A stretch of DNA of 64,000 nt, from NCBI RefSeq assembly GCF_016900375.1, contig NZ_JACJKB010000011.1, positions 1 through 64,000 of the forward strand, written 5' to 3'. The notes under the pieces were generated by a model. It did no database searches. It saw only the letters and a program-made list of their open reading frames with translations, and was not told the origin of the DNA. Positions 34,774 to 44,504 of the stretch are shown here, one piece after another. The translations under genes and the position numbers were made by a program. This DNA is from Collinsella tanakaei (GTDB taxonomy: Bacteria > Actinomycetota > Coriobacteriia > Coriobacteriales > Coriobacteriaceae). Positions within the stretch are counted from its first letter, which is position 1. Every line of letters begins with the position of its first letter.

Positions 34774-37581
34774 TTACCCCGTGTTCTGAAGACCCGCGGA
34801 GACACCGGTTACGGTGGCGAGGATCAGGCTCAGGTACTTGGCCTTCGCCTCCTCGGACAGATCGCCGCCCTCGTCGCGCACGATGCGCAGGGCGCGCACC
34901 TGGGCCAGCGAGAGGACGTCAACGTACGGGTCGCGGATGCGCACGGCGCGACCGAGCACCCGACGATGCTCGAGCGGCCACTCATCGCCCACGATGGCGA
35001 GAATCCACGAGCGCGTGAGCTGCATCTCGCCGTACACGGCGCGCGCGAGGTCGCTGCGGTCGCCCAGCGCGAGGTACATCTTGGCGATGCGCGCATCGGT
35101 CTTGGCGATGGACATCTCCAGGTTGTCGACGAACGTCGAGAACAGCGGCCACTCGCGGTAGGCCTCGCGCAGCGCCTCGAGGTCGCCGAGCGCCTCGCAG
35201 GCCGAACCGAAGCCGTACCAGGCGGCGAGGTTGATGCGCGCCTGGCTCCACGAGAACACCCAGGGGATGGTGCGCAGATCGTCCAGCGACGTGGCGCCGA
35301 GGCCGCGCTTGGCCGGGCGGCTGCCGATGGGCAGCAGGCCGACCTCGGTGAGCGGTGTCACGGTCGAGAACCACGGAGCGAAGTCCTCGGTGTGCAGCAG
35401 GTCGAGGTAGCGCTCGTGCGCCACGTGGTCGAGCTTGGCAGCCATATCGGCAAAGCGCTCGGTCATCTCGGTGTTCGTACGCTCGACCGACGGCGCGGAG
35501 TTGAGCAGCGTCGCCGCGGCGACGTTCTCCACATGGCGCTGCGCGAGCGTGGGGTTGCCGTAGCGCGCGAAGATGACCTCGCCCTGCTCGGTCACCTTGA
35601 AGAAGCACTTGACCGAGCCCTTGGGCTGGGCGAGCACCGCGCGGTTGGCGGGGCCGCCACCGCGGCCCACGGCGCCGCCGCGGCCGTGCATGAGCACGAG
35701 ATCGATGTCGTGCGCCTCCGCCCACTCGGCGATGCGCTGCTGCGCGCGGTGCAGGGCGAGCGTGGCGGTCGTGGGGCCGGCGTCCTTCGCGGAGTCCGAG
35801 TACCCGAGCATGACCTCCATCTTGCGCCCGGTCTGCTCCAGCCGCTTCTGCACGGCGGGCAGCGCGAGCATGTCGTCCAGGACATCGACGCAGTTCTCGA
35901 GGTCCTCGAGCTGCTCGAACAGCGGGATGACATCGAGGCCCGGAACGTCTTCGGCATGGGCGAACGCCAGCTGCGCCAGCTCGTAGACGTCAGCGACGTT
36001 TTGGGCCGACTTCGTGAACGAGATGATGTAGCGATGTGCCATTTTCTTGGAATAGCGCTTCTGGATCGTGCCGATGGCGCGGAAGGTATCGAGCACCTCG
36101 CGCGTCATGGGCGCGAGCTCGCCGTGGATGCCGTTCTCGCGAATGTCGGCCAGCGCGCGGCTGTGCACGACGGAATGCTGACGGAACTCCATCTCGACCA
36201 TGTGGAAGCCGAAGGACTCCGCCTGCCAGATGAGCGTCTGCACCGGACCGTACGCCGCGCGCGAGGCGCCGGCGGCATCGAGCGAGCGCTGCACCACGCG
36301 CAGGTCGGCCAAAAACTCCGCCGAGGTGCGGTACATGGTGTCGGCATCGCGGGCCACGGTCGCGCGCAGGCGGTCGGCCATGACGAGCATGACCGCGCGG
36401 TGCGGCTCGGAGGCCGAGATCAGCTCGGCGCGGCTCGTGAACTCCTCGCTCATCTCGACCTGGTGGTTCCACAGGTTGAGCAGCTCGCCGGAAGCCTTGG
36501 TGTACTTGGCCTCGAGCGTGAGGTTACGGCCGACGCGATAGCACTTGTCGGCGAGCTTCGAGACCATGTGCTTGTAGTACTTGGCGGCAACCTGCAGGCT
36601 CACCTTGGCGGTCACGTTGGGGTTGCCGTCGCGATCCGAACCGATCCAGCTGCCGGGATGGAAGAACGCCGGGCAGACCGGGGTCACCAAACCGGCGCCG
36701 TCGCCCAGCACCCACGCGTCGAAGCGGCGGTAGATCTGCGGCACCGTGTCGAACAGCGTGTGATCGAAGATGTCGATCACCGTGTCGGCCTCCTCGACGG
36801 GAGTCGGCTTCTTGATGGCAACCGGAGAGGTGCGCACGAGCGCGTCGATCTCCTGCAGCATGTGGCGCTCGTTCTCCATGAGATCGGAGCCGCCCAGCCG
36901 CGGGCGCTCGGCAAGAAGCTTGCCGATGCGGCGGATCTTGCCCTCGACCGCACGGCGGCGCGCCTCGGTGGGATGCGCGGTGAAGACGGGGTGCACCTCG
37001 AGCTTGCCCAGCAGCTCGCTCGCGCGCTCGACGCCCACCTCGTCGATAAGCTGGCGGAAGGCCACCGTCAGCTCATTGGACGGGTCAACCGCCGCCTCGA
37101 TGGACACGAGCCGCTCGCGGTCGTGGAGCGTCTCGACGCGGTAGTTCTCCTCGCAGAGGTTGGCAAGGTGGAAAAACGAGGTGAAGGCGCGGACGAGCAC
37201 CTCCATCTCCTCGATGGGCAGCTCGTCGATGAGCCTCACGGCGTCGCGGAACGCCCCGGCGCTGCCCTCATCGTTCATGGGGACACCCTGATCGTCAACG
37301 TCCTCGCTGGCGGCGATGGTGCCCGGGTTGCCCTCATTGGCATGGATGGCATCGCTCAGCAGGGCATCGAACAGCTCGCAGATGCGCGGGTCGTACTCCT
37401 TGAGCACGCGGCGCTCGAGCCGCTGGAACAGCGCGATGTTGTCGCGCAGGCTCTCGGGGATCTCGATCTCGGAGAGCGGGCCCTCGGCGATATCGGCTAC
37501 GACCGCATTGACCTGCGCGGTCAGCTCCGCACGACGCTGCTGCTCGGCCTCGGCGCCCGATTGCCTTACGGTATCCGTCAC
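34774..37581 (-). CDS. ppc: Phosphoenolpyruvate carboxylase
   Basis: About 935 residues from GTG at 37581 (AAAGGA eleven bases upstream; a GTG at 37590 is the alternative). Makes oxaloacetate from PEP and bicarbonate. Conserved elements: VFTAHPTEARRR with the catalytic His, GYSDSAKDAG, FHGRGGAVGRGGG-type loop seen as MHGRGGAVGRGGGP, and the C-terminal QNTG needed for tetramer contacts. Length is normal (880-950). It supplies C4 acids for fermentation to succinate or for amino acid synthesis and competes with pyruvate kinase encoded 4 kb away. Confidence 0.96.
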   Translation of the reverse strand: MTDTVRQSGAEAEQQRRAELTAQVNAVVADIAEGPLSEIEIPESLRDNIALFQRLERRVLKEYDPRICELFDALLSDAIHANEGNPGTIAASEDVDDQGVPMNDEGSAGAFRDAVRLIDELPIEEMEVLVRAFTSFFHLANLCEENYRVETLHDRERLVSIEAAVDPSNELTVAFRQLIDEVGVERASELLGKLEVHPVFTAHPTEARRRAVEGKIRRIGKLLAERPRLGGSDLMENERHMLQEIDALVRTSPVAIKKPTPVEEADTVIDIFDHTLFDTVPQIYRRFDAWVLGDGAGLVTPVCPAFFHPGSWIGSDRDGNPNVTAKVSLQVAAKYYKHMVSKLADKCYRVGRNLTLEAKYTKASGELLNLWNHQVEMSEEFTSRAELISASEPHRAVMLVMADRLRATVARDADTMYRTSAEFLADLRVVQRSLDAAGASRAAYGPVQTLIWQAESFGFHMVEMEFRQHSVVHSRALADIRENGIHGELAPMTREVLDTFRAIGTIQKRYSKKMAHRYIISFTKSAQNVADVYELAQLAFAHAEDVPGLDVIPLFEQLEDLENCVDVLDDMLALPAVQKRLEQTGRKMEVMLGYSDSAKDAGPTTATLALHRAQQRIAEWAEAHDIDLVLMHGRGGAVGRGGGPANRAVLAQPKGSVKCFFKVTEQGEVIFARYGNPTLAQRHVENVAAATLLNSAPSVERTNTEMTERFADMAAKLDHVAHERYLDLLHTEDFAPWFSTVTPLTEVGLLPIGSRPAKRGLGATSLDDLRTIPWVFSWSQARINLAAWYGFGSACEALGDLEALREAYREWPLFSTFVDNLEMSIAKTDARIAKMYLALGDRSDLARAVYGEMQLTRSWILAIVGDEWPLEHRRVLGRAVRIRDPYVDVLSLAQVRALRIVRDEGGDLSEEAKAKYLSLILATVTGVSAGLQNTG

Positions 37582-37803
37582 GTATCGCACCGTCCTTTCT
37601 TCCAGCACGCCCGTCAGCAGACCGCTCACGGGACAAGCTGTACCGTTGGTAAAAAAGAACACCTTTGAAACACTGGCAGTATAGAACGAGTCAGCCGCCA
37701 GCCGATGCAGTATCCCCCATTTGCCTTCTTTGAAACCAATGCTTCACGAAGTCGGCAGATGGCCGCACGGCAGCGCGGCGCACGCCTTTTCGGCACCGCA
37801 AAA

Positions 37804-37839
37804 ACGGCCGGGGCGAATGCGCTGATCCGCCCCGGCCGT
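37804..37839 (-). terminator. Terminator of hisS
   Basis: A 12-bp GC stem (ACGGCCGGGGCG and its complement), loop of twelve, followed on the minus strand by TTTTT. Confidence 0.9.
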
Positions 37840-37866
37840 CAAACGCCTGTCGATATGGCCCGCGCC

Positions 37867-39183
37867 CTATGCGAACATCTCGCGCACGGTCGCCACGATC
37901 TCGTCACGCGGGGCGAGCACCTCGTCGTGCGAGACCATGTTGCGCACCTTGACCTTGCCGGCCGCAAGCTCGTCGCCGCCGATGACCAGGATGAGCGACG
38001 CGCCCACCTTGTCGGCCTGCTTGAACTGGCTCTTGAGCGAACGGCCCTGGTAGTCGGCCTCCGTGCGGATGCCTGCGGCGCGCAGCTCGTGCGTGATGCC
38101 GAAGACCTCACCGCGCAGGTCAGCGCCCGCGTTAGCCACGTAAACGCACGGCTCGGTGTCGGCGGCGAAGTCCACGCCGAAGGCCTCGAGGGCGAGCATC
38201 GCGCGCTCGAATCCCACGGCAAAGCCCACGCCGGGCGTCGGCTTGCCGCCCTCGAGCTCCACGAGCCCGTCGTAGCGGCCACCGCCGCCGATGGAGCCCA
38301 CGCCCGCGCCGGGCGCCTCGACCTCGAACACCGTGCGGGTGTAGTAGTCGAGGCCGCGCACGAGCGTCGGGTCCTCGACGTACTCGATGCCCGCCGCGTC
38401 GAGGTAGCGCTTGACCTGCTCGTAATGCGCACGGCAGTCGTCGCACAGGTTGTCGCGCATGAGCGGGGCGTCCTTCATGATCTCGCGGCAGTGATCGTTC
38501 TTGCAGTCGAAGGCGCGCAGCGGGTTGATCTCGGCGCGCTCGCGGCACTCGTCGCACATCTCGTCGGCGTGATCGAGGATGAACGAGCGCACCGCATCGC
38601 GGTAGGCGGGACGGCACGCGGGGTCGCCCATCGAGTTGATCAGCAGGCGGAGCTTCGAGAGGTCGAAGCCCAGGCGCTTGTAGAACTCCATGAGCATGAT
38701 GATGCACTCGGCGTCGGCCGCGGGGTCGGGGGCGCCCAGCCACTCGATGCCCACCTGGTGGAACTGGCGCAGACGGCCCTTCTGGGGACGCTCGCCACGA
38801 AACATCGCCTCGGCGTAATACGCCTTGAAGGGCGTCGAACCCTGCGGCACCAGGTTGTTCTCCACCACGGCGCGCACGACGCCCGCCGTGCCCTCGGGGC
38901 GCAGCGCCAGGCGCTGCTTGGCCTTGAGCTTGGCATCGGTGCCCTCCTCGAGGACGCGCGCGAAGTTGGCGCCGGAAAAGACGCGGAACATCTCCTTGCG
39001 CACCACGTCGGTCGACTGGCCGATGCCGTGCACGAAGACGTCGAGCTGCTCGATGGCGGGCGTCTCGATGGGGTCGAACCCATAGGGCTCGAACACGCTG
39101 GCCGCCACCTCCTGCATGCGCTGCCAGGCGCGCATGTCGCGCCCGATCAGATCCTTCGTTCCCTCGGCCCTCTGTGCTTGCAT
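37867..39183 (-). CDS. hisS: Histidyl-tRNA synthetase
   Basis: 438 residues from ATG at 39183 (AAGGGGA six bases upstream). Class II: motif 1 region EGTKDLIGRDMRAWQRMQ, motif 2 with YAEAMFRGERPQKGRLRQFH, histidine-A motif LVRGLDYYTRTVFEVEAPG, and a C-terminal anticodon-binding domain. The four-cysteine patch in the insertion (CDECRER...CREI...CDDCRAHY) is seen in many Gram-positive HisRS. Charges tRNA-His. It is divergent from the aldolase gene. Confidence 0.96.
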   Translation of the reverse strand: MQAQRAEGTKDLIGRDMRAWQRMQEVAASVFEPYGFDPIETPAIEQLDVFVHGIGQSTDVVRKEMFRVFSGANFARVLEEGTDAKLKAKQRLALRPEGTAGVVRAVVENNLVPQGSTPFKAYYAEAMFRGERPQKGRLRQFHQVGIEWLGAPDPAADAECIIMLMEFYKRLGFDLSKLRLLINSMGDPACRPAYRDAVRSFILDHADEMCDECRERAEINPLRAFDCKNDHCREIMKDAPLMRDNLCDDCRAHYEQVKRYLDAAGIEYVEDPTLVRGLDYYTRTVFEVEAPGAGVGSIGGGGRYDGLVELEGGKPTPGVGFAVGFERAMLALEAFGVDFAADTEPCVYVANAGADLRGEVFGITHELRAAGIRTEADYQGRSLKSQFKQADKVGASLILVIGGDELAAGKVKVRNMVSHDEVLAPRDEIVATVREMFA

Positions 39184-39379
39184 CGGATTCCCCTTATGGT
39201 CTGCGGGGCTTTCGCCCACGGATGTTTCGGCCCTCCATTATATGGCCAGGACGTTTCCCATCGATATCAATTCACAGCGAATCCGGGCAGAAGAGCGCGT
39301 ATCGCCGACGCCCTCCTCGCCACCTCGGCGCTACACTGTGATGCGAATAACCACGCACCGCCGCGACGAAAGGCAACCC

Positions 39380-40459
39380 ATGCATCAGTTCCGCAACGAC
39401 TACAGCGAGGGCGCAGCACCCGAGGTGTTGGACGCGCTCGTCCGCACAAACAGCGAGCAGACCTCCGGCTACGGCACCGACGGCCATTGCGCCCACGCGG
39501 CAGAGCTTATCCGGACCGCCATCGAGCAGCCGGACGCCCACGTGTCGTTCGTGCCGGGCGGCACCGTCGCGAACATCCTTGCGATCTCGGCGCTGACCGA
39601 TGAGTTCGAGGGCCCCATCTGCGCCGCCGACGCCCATCCGACCGCCCACGAGACTGGCGCGATCGAGGGCTGCGGGCGCCGCTTGCTCGCCACCGCCGAC
39701 CCCTTCGGCGTGCTCGATCCCGATTCCGCCGAGCGCATCTGGCGCGTCTGCACGGCAAACGGCTGCCACACCACGCGCCCCGCCATGCTGTACTTCTCGG
39801 ACACCACGGAGTTCGGCCATGTGTACACGCGCGCCGAGTTCGACGCGCTGTGCGACTGGGCAGCCTCGCACGACCTGGCCGTCTACGTCGACGGCGCGCG
39901 CATCGCGAGCGCCATGACCGCCGAGGGCGCCGACCTCGATATCGCGCATATCGCCGAGCGCGCCGACGCCTTCACCCTCGGTGGCACCAAGAACGGCATG
40001 CTCTTCGGCGAGGCCCTCGTGGTCAGCCCCCGGTCCGCCCGCGGCAGGCGCGCCATCGACCGGCTCCCTTACCTCACCAAGCGCGCCGGCGCGATGACCG
40101 CCAAGGGGCGCCTGATGGGCGTCATGTACGAAGCTGCCTTTAGCACCGACGGCACCGACGTCACGGGTGAGATCCCCTATTGGCGCTACGCCCGCCACGC
40201 AAATGCCTGCGCCACGCTCCTTGCCGCGGGCATGCGCGACGCGGGATTCGAGCCGTACCTCGAAACGATGGGCAACCAGCAGTTCTTCTGGACCGCGCCC
40301 GACATAGCGCAGCAGCTCGCCGACGCCTGCGGCGCCGAGATCTCGCTCGTCGACGACCCGACCGGAGCCGGCCGCGTCGTTTCGCGCTTCGTCACGAGCT
40401 GGGCGACCTCTGAGGCCGACGTCGACGAGGCGATCGCCTTCGCGAAGACGCTGGTGTAG
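39380..40459 (+). CDS. Threonine aldolase / beta-eliminating lyase family (PLP)
   Basis: 359 residues from ATG at 39380 (GAAAGG eight bases upstream). Fold type I PLP enzyme: S-G-Y-G-T-D-G-H near residue 27, FVPGGTVANILAISAL, Asp in VYVDGARI that pairs with the pyridine nitrogen, and the Schiff-base Lys in TLGGTKNGMLFG. It cleaves threonine or allo-threonine to glycine and acetaldehyde. Family wording fits the low-specificity L-threonine aldolase group; exact stereopreference is not deducible. Confidence 0.88.
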   Translation: MHQFRNDYSEGAAPEVLDALVRTNSEQTSGYGTDGHCAHAAELIRTAIEQPDAHVSFVPGGTVANILAISALTDEFEGPICAADAHPTAHETGAIEGCGRRLLATADPFGVLDPDSAERIWRVCTANGCHTTRPAMLYFSDTTEFGHVYTRAEFDALCDWAASHDLAVYVDGARIASAMTAEGADLDIAHIAERADAFTLGGTKNGMLFGEALVVSPRSARGRRAIDRLPYLTKRAGAMTAKGRLMGVMYEAAFSTDGTDVTGEIPYWRYARHANACATLLAAGMRDAGFEPYLETMGNQQFFWTAPDIAQQLADACGAEISLVDDPTGAGRVVSRFVTSWATSEADVDEAIAFAKTLV

Positions 40460-40497
40460 CCGCTCAAGCCTTCCGACACGCACGCCTGTGGATAAAA

Positions 40498-40684
40498 CTG
40501 CCAGTTCTGTACCCGAAAGCGCTACCAACAACAGAATTCCAGCATCGAAACGCTCGAAATAGTCAGCAAAGCATTCATAACGAACTGAACGAGCGCCCCT
40601 TCGCATCCAAAATGATGCGAAGGGGCGCTCTTGCGCGCTTCGAAGGAATACAGCGTCTGGAGGCGGGGGTACAAAACTGGCAGA
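40498..40684. repeat. 187-bp intergenic segment bounded by 17-bp inverted repeats
   Basis: ACTGCCAGTTCTGTACCC starting at 40498 is matched in reverse at 40668-40684 (one mismatch). The central part is the terminator 40591-40630. The arrangement resembles the inverted-repeat segments at 2867-2987 and 10802-10962. Confidence 0.55.
40591..40630. terminator. Strong hairpin between the aldolase gene and the EamA gene
   Basis: A 17-bp perfect stem GAGCGCCCCTTCGCATC with loop CAAAAT. The two genes converge here, so it can serve both, although neither strand has a clear T-run. Confidence 0.7.
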
Positions 40685-40701
40685 AATATCCAGCAGCCGT
40701 C

Positions 40702-41739
40702 TCAACGCCGCTGCAGAAGCGGCCGCAGGAACGAGAAGTGCGTCTCGGAGAGCACGATCGACACGAAGATGAGCGCAAAGCCCGCCACAAGCCTGCCCGA
40801 CAGCAGCTCGTTCGCGAAGATAACGGAGAAGAGCACGCCCGACGGGGACTCGAGCGAGAGCAGCAGCGAGCCGATCGAGGGCGGCACGTGCACGAGAGCG
40901 ATGTTCTGCAGCAGCATGCCTACGCAGGTGCAGAACACCGACAGGAACGCCAGCACGCCCAGAAGACTCGGCGTCCACACGCTCGCCGCAGGAGGCACCT
41001 CGGTAACAAAGCTGATCGCCGCGCACATCGTGCCGACCGTCAAGAACATCCAAAACGTGATGACGTTGATGTCTAGATCGCGCCCGAAGCGCGAGACGAC
41101 CGCCATCTGAAGGGCGAAGAACAGCGCTCCGGCGAGCGTGAGGGCGTCGCCTATATTCATGGTGAAATCGTCGAGCGCCACAAGGCCGATACCGCCCAAG
41201 CACAGCAGCGCCGCACCCACGTTAAAGCGCGTCAGCGGCTCCCCGCTCATGAAATGGCTGATGAACGGCACCAGAATGCAGTACGTGCCGGTGAGGAAGG
41301 CGTTCTTGCCCGCCGTCGTCTCGCCGAGGCCGAGCGTCTGCAGGCCGTACGCCGTTCCCATCAGCACGCCCATGAGGGCACCCACGGCAAGGTTGCGCTT
41401 GTTGAAGTGAACGCGGATGCGCTTGGCAAACAGCACCAGCATGATGAGGGCCGCGAACAGGAAGCGGCAGGCAAGCAGGTAGAACGTGGGCAGCAGGTCG
41501 AGTGCGTCCTTCATGACGAAGAACGAGAAGCCCCACATGCATGCCATGGTGACCAGGATGAGCTTCCAAAACAGCGGCGAGCGCGCACCGGCACCACGCA
41601 GCCTGCGCGTGCTGGCACCGCGGTCCTCAAGCGCCACGGGAGCATCGGCACCCAGCAGGGCGTCGAGGTCATCGGCAGGAACGGAGGCGTTCCGAAGCTG
41701 CGCTTCGGATATGTTGCGTGAGGTATTCGTAGTATCCAT
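40702..41739 (-). CDS. DMT-superfamily EamA transporter
   Basis: 345 residues from ATG at 41739. A 50-residue polar N-terminus precedes ten membrane helices in two EamA repeats (VTMACMWGFSFFVMKDALDL opens the first; GALFFALQMAVVSRFGR lies at the start of the second). Drug/metabolite exporters of this type move amino acids or nucleosides; substrate unknown. There is no ribosome site. TTGAGC and TACATT with a 17-nt spacer end seven bases before the ATG, so the mRNA may be leaderless. Confidence 0.85.
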   Translation of the reverse strand: MDTTNTSRNISEAQLRNASVPADDLDALLGADAPVALEDRGASTRRLRGAGARSPLFWKLILVTMACMWGFSFFVMKDALDLLPTFYLLACRFLFAALIMLVLFAKRIRVHFNKRNLAVGALMGVLMGTAYGLQTLGLGETTAGKNAFLTGTYCILVPFISHFMSGEPLTRFNVGAALLCLGGIGLVALDDFTMNIGDALTLAGALFFALQMAVVSRFGRDLDINVITFWMFLTVGTMCAAISFVTEVPPAASVWTPSLLGVLAFLSVFCTCVGMLLQNIALVHVPPSIGSLLLSLESPSGVLFSVIFANELLSGRLVAGFALIFVSIVLSETHFSFLRPLLQRR

Positions 41740-41746
41740 ACGCGTT

Positions 41747-41775
41747 AATGTAGCACGTTGCGCCACGCCGCTCAA
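41747..41775 (-). promoter_or_regulatory. Promoter of the EamA gene, possibly leaderless
   Basis: On the minus strand TTGAGC (41775-41770), 17-nt spacer, TACATT (41752-41747), then seven bases to the ATG at 41739. Transcription would begin at or next to the start codon. Confidence 0.5.
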
Positions 41776-41778
41776 CGC

Positions 41779-41808
41779 AGCGGGCCCTGCGCTACCGCAG
41801 GGCCCGCT
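41779..41808. terminator. Hairpin between pyk and the EamA promoter
   Basis: AGCGGGCCCTGCG and its complement form a 13-bp stem with loop CTAC. No T-run follows on the minus strand. It abuts the -35 of the EamA gene. Confidence 0.55.
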
Positions 41809-41858
41809 GGCAGATTCAACTTGTTCGCCTACCCGCTCGGGCAGGCCTTAGAGCTACG

Positions 41859-43316
41859 TTAGCGCACCTGCGCCACGTGCACGACGTTCGTGGAGGTCAC
41901 GCCGTCGGCGAAGGTGATGGACGTATCCGGATCGCCCACGGTCAGCACGGCGACATCGCCCACGCGCACGATACCGCGGCTCTTCGCGCACTCGAGCGCC
42001 GTCTTGACGATGTAGCGCTTGTCGCCGATCTGGCCCTCGGTCACCGGCTCGACGCCCCAGTAGATCGTCATCTTGCGCGTGGCCGCGTCGTGCGGCGTCA
42101 CGGCGAGAATCGGCAGCATGGGGCGGAAGTTGGAAACCAGGCGCGCGGAGCGGCCGGACTCGGTCGGGATGATGATGGCGCGAGCCTTGACGTTAAAGGC
42201 CGTGCTCACGGCAGCCAGGCCGATGGCGCTGTTGATGGCGCGGATGCCCGTCTCTTCGGTGTGGATGTCCAGGCGGTTGTGCTCAGGCATGGTGGCCTCG
42301 GCGATCAGCGCGATGTTGGCCATCATCTGCACGGACTCGAGCGGGTACTTGCCGGCAGCGGTCTCACCGGAGAGCATGGTCGCATCCGTGCCGTCGGCGA
42401 TGGCGTTGGCCACGTCGGTGACCTCGGCGCGGGTCGGACGCGGGTTGCGGATCATGGAGTCGAGCATCTGCGTGGCCGTGATGACCGGCTTGTACGCCTT
42501 GTTGCACTTCTGGATGATCTCCTTCTGGATGGTGGGGCACACCTCGGGCGCGACCTCGACGCCCAGGTCGCCGCGGGCGACCATGATGCCGTCGGACTCC
42601 TTCAGGATGTCATCGAAGTGGTAGACGGCCACGGCGCACTCGATCTTGGGGAAGATGTCGATGTTGCCGCCGCCGTTCTCCTGGCACAGCTTGCGGATCT
42701 CGCGGACACCCGCGGCGTCGCGGATGAAGGAGGCCGCGATGAAGTCGATGCCCTCCTCGATGCCGAACAGGATGTCCTTGCGGTCCTGCTCGGTGATGGT
42801 GGGAAGCGACAGCTTGGCGTTGGGGACGTTCACGCCCTTCTTCTCGCCGAGCTCGCCGCCGTTATCGACATGGCAGACGATATCCTGGCCGTCGATGCTC
42901 TTGACCGTCAGGCCGATGAGGCCGTCGTCGATCAGGATGGTTCCGCCCGGATGCACCTCGCGCGGAAGCTCCAGGTGATCGAGGTAGAAGTGCTCGGCGG
43001 TGCCCTGTAGCTCCTCGGACGTCTCGGCCGCGGTGACCGTGACCATGCCGCCCGTCTCGAGCGTCACCTTCTGGTGGTCCTTGAGGAAGCCGGTTCGGAT
43101 CTCGGGGCCCTTGGTGTCCAGCAGGATGCCCACCGGCTTGCCCAACTCGGCAGCGATGCGCTTCACGCGCGCCATGCGCTCGTGCTGCTCCTCGTGGCTG
43201 CCATGCGAAAAATTAAAGCGGGCCACGTTCATGCCCGCCTTGATCATTTCACGAAGGATATTGTCGTCATCACATGCCGGTCCCATGGTGCAAACGATTT
43301 TCGTGCGCTTGTTCAT
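41859..43316 (-). CDS. pyk: Pyruvate kinase
   Basis: 485 residues from ATG at 43316 (MNKRTKIVCTMGPACDDDNI). Barrel domain with MNVARFNFSHGSHEE, LLDTKGPEIRTG, and the signature IFPKIECAVAVYHFDDIL with the catalytic Lys and metal Glu; MVARGDLGVE and SGETAAGKYP follow. The C-terminal allosteric domain is present. Converts PEP and ADP to pyruvate and ATP. GGTGGAG lies eight bases before the start. No C-terminal PEP-utiliser extension. Confidence 0.96.
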   Translation of the reverse strand: MNKRTKIVCTMGPACDDDNILREMIKAGMNVARFNFSHGSHEEQHERMARVKRIAAELGKPVGILLDTKGPEIRTGFLKDHQKVTLETGGMVTVTAAETSEELQGTAEHFYLDHLELPREVHPGGTILIDDGLIGLTVKSIDGQDIVCHVDNGGELGEKKGVNVPNAKLSLPTITEQDRKDILFGIEEGIDFIAASFIRDAAGVREIRKLCQENGGGNIDIFPKIECAVAVYHFDDILKESDGIMVARGDLGVEVAPEVCPTIQKEIIQKCNKAYKPVITATQMLDSMIRNPRPTRAEVTDVANAIADGTDATMLSGETAAGKYPLESVQMMANIALIAEATMPEHNRLDIHTEETGIRAINSAIGLAAVSTAFNVKARAIIIPTESGRSARLVSNFRPMLPILAVTPHDAATRKMTIYWGVEPVTEGQIGDKRYIVKTALECAKSRGIVRVGDVAVLTVGDPDTSITFADGVTSTNVVHVAQVR

Positions 43317-43552
43317 GTGTCTCTCCACCTTTCCGCGAGCGCGCTATGCGCATTCCGACAATTTCCCCCTGCGATGCCATAAGGGTACCGGATGGCACGG
43401 CACATTCAAGCACCCACTCCCCCAACGGTCGATATACCTGGTGAGCGTTGGCATCAAATCCCCTGCGTATCCCATATGTTTATATTCGCACGCATCCTGT
43501 GCGCTTTTTAGTAGCAAAGGGGATAATACCGGCCCTACACATGCGGGTCCGA

Positions 43553-43640
43553 AAACGAAAAGAGGGCCCCGGCCCCCTCGGGCCGTCTGCGCGCAACCGG
43601 CGCAATCGGTCCCGAGGGAACACGAAGCCCTCTTCAATAC
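43553..43640 (-). terminator. Structured terminator region of the aldolase gene
   Basis: Nested arms GAGGGC/GCCCTC and CCCTCGGG/CCCGAGGG enclose about 30 nt; the minus strand continues with TTTTCG. Boundaries are approximate. Confidence 0.55.
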
Positions 43641-43655
43641 ATCAACGGCGATGCG

Positions 43656-44504
43656 CTACGCGCGACCGACCGAACCGAGGTTCTCCATGCGGATCTTGAC
43701 GATCTTGGTGATCTCGGCCATACCGGCCTGGCCCGGCTTCTTGGGATCGAAGCAGGTGGGGTTCTCGGCCATGTAGGCCATGAAGCCCTTGGTGAAAGCC
43801 TGACGCAGCTCGGTAGCGTAGTTGACCTTGCAGATGCCGTTCTTCACAGCCTCGGCGACCTGCTCGTCGGGCACACCGGAGGTACCGTGCAGGACCAGGG
43901 GCACGTCGACGGCGGCGCGGATGGCCTTGACGACGTCCTGCTCGATGTGGGGCTCGGCGGTGTAGACGCCGTGCGAGGTGCCGACGCCGATGGCGAGCGA
44001 GGTGCAGCCGGTGCGCTCGACGAACTCGCGGGCCTCGTCCGGGTCGGTGTAGGGGCTCTCGCCCTCGACCTCGACGTCGTCCTCCTTGCCGCCGACCTTG
44101 CCCAGCTCGGCCTCGACGGGCACGCCCATGGCGGCGCCGGCGTCGGCGACGAGCTTGGTCAGGGCGATGTTGTCCTCGAAGGTCTCGTGGGAGCCGTCGA
44201 TCATGACGGAGGTGTAACCGGTGCGCAGGGCCTTCATGCAGCGATCGTAGCCGTCGCCGTGATCGAGGTGCAGGGCCACGGGCACGTTCGTGCGCTCAGC
44301 GGCGGCCTTGACCATGCCGTAGAAGTAATCGAGGCCGGTCATCTTGATGGTGCCGGATGTGGTCTGCATGATGACGGGGGACTTGGTCTCCTCCGCGGCG
44401 GCCAGGACGGCCATGACGAACTCGAGGTTCTCGACGTTGAACGCGCCGACGGCGTAGTGGTTCTCCTGCGCGTCGAGCAGCATCTCCTTGGTGGTCACGA
44501 GCAT
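43656..44504 (-). CDS. Class II fructose/tagatose-bisphosphate aldolase
   Basis: 282 residues from ATG at 44504; a long in-frame extension upstream has no ribosome site and reads through promoter DNA. Zinc enzyme of the Fba/GatY/KbaY group: FNVENLEFV, ALHLDHGDGYDRCMKAL (zinc His), VEAELGKVGGKEDD, VLHGTSGVPDEQV and CKVNYATELR. Cleaves fructose-1,6- or tagatose-1,6-bisphosphate. Family sequence cannot decide the sugar; the nearby GalNAc genes make tagatose-1,6-bisphosphate plausible in addition to glycolysis. Confidence 0.9.
   Translation of the reverse strand: MLVTTKEMLLDAQENHYAVGAFNVENLEFVMAVLAAAEETKSPVIMQTTSGTIKMTGLDYFYGMVKAAAERTNVPVALHLDHGDGYDRCMKALRTGYTSVMIDGSHETFEDNIALTKLVADAGAAMGVPVEAELGKVGGKEDDVEVEGESPYTDPDEAREFVERTGCTSLAIGVGTSHGVYTAEPHIEQDVVKAIRAAVDVPLVLHGTSGVPDEQVAEAVKNGICKVNYATELRQAFTKGFMAYMAENPTCFDPKKPGQAGMAEITKIVKIRMENLGSVGRA

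Noticed and set aside
34735-37668. A 977-codon open frame on the plus strand
   Set aside because: Antisense shadow of ppc with low-complexity composition and no ribosome site.
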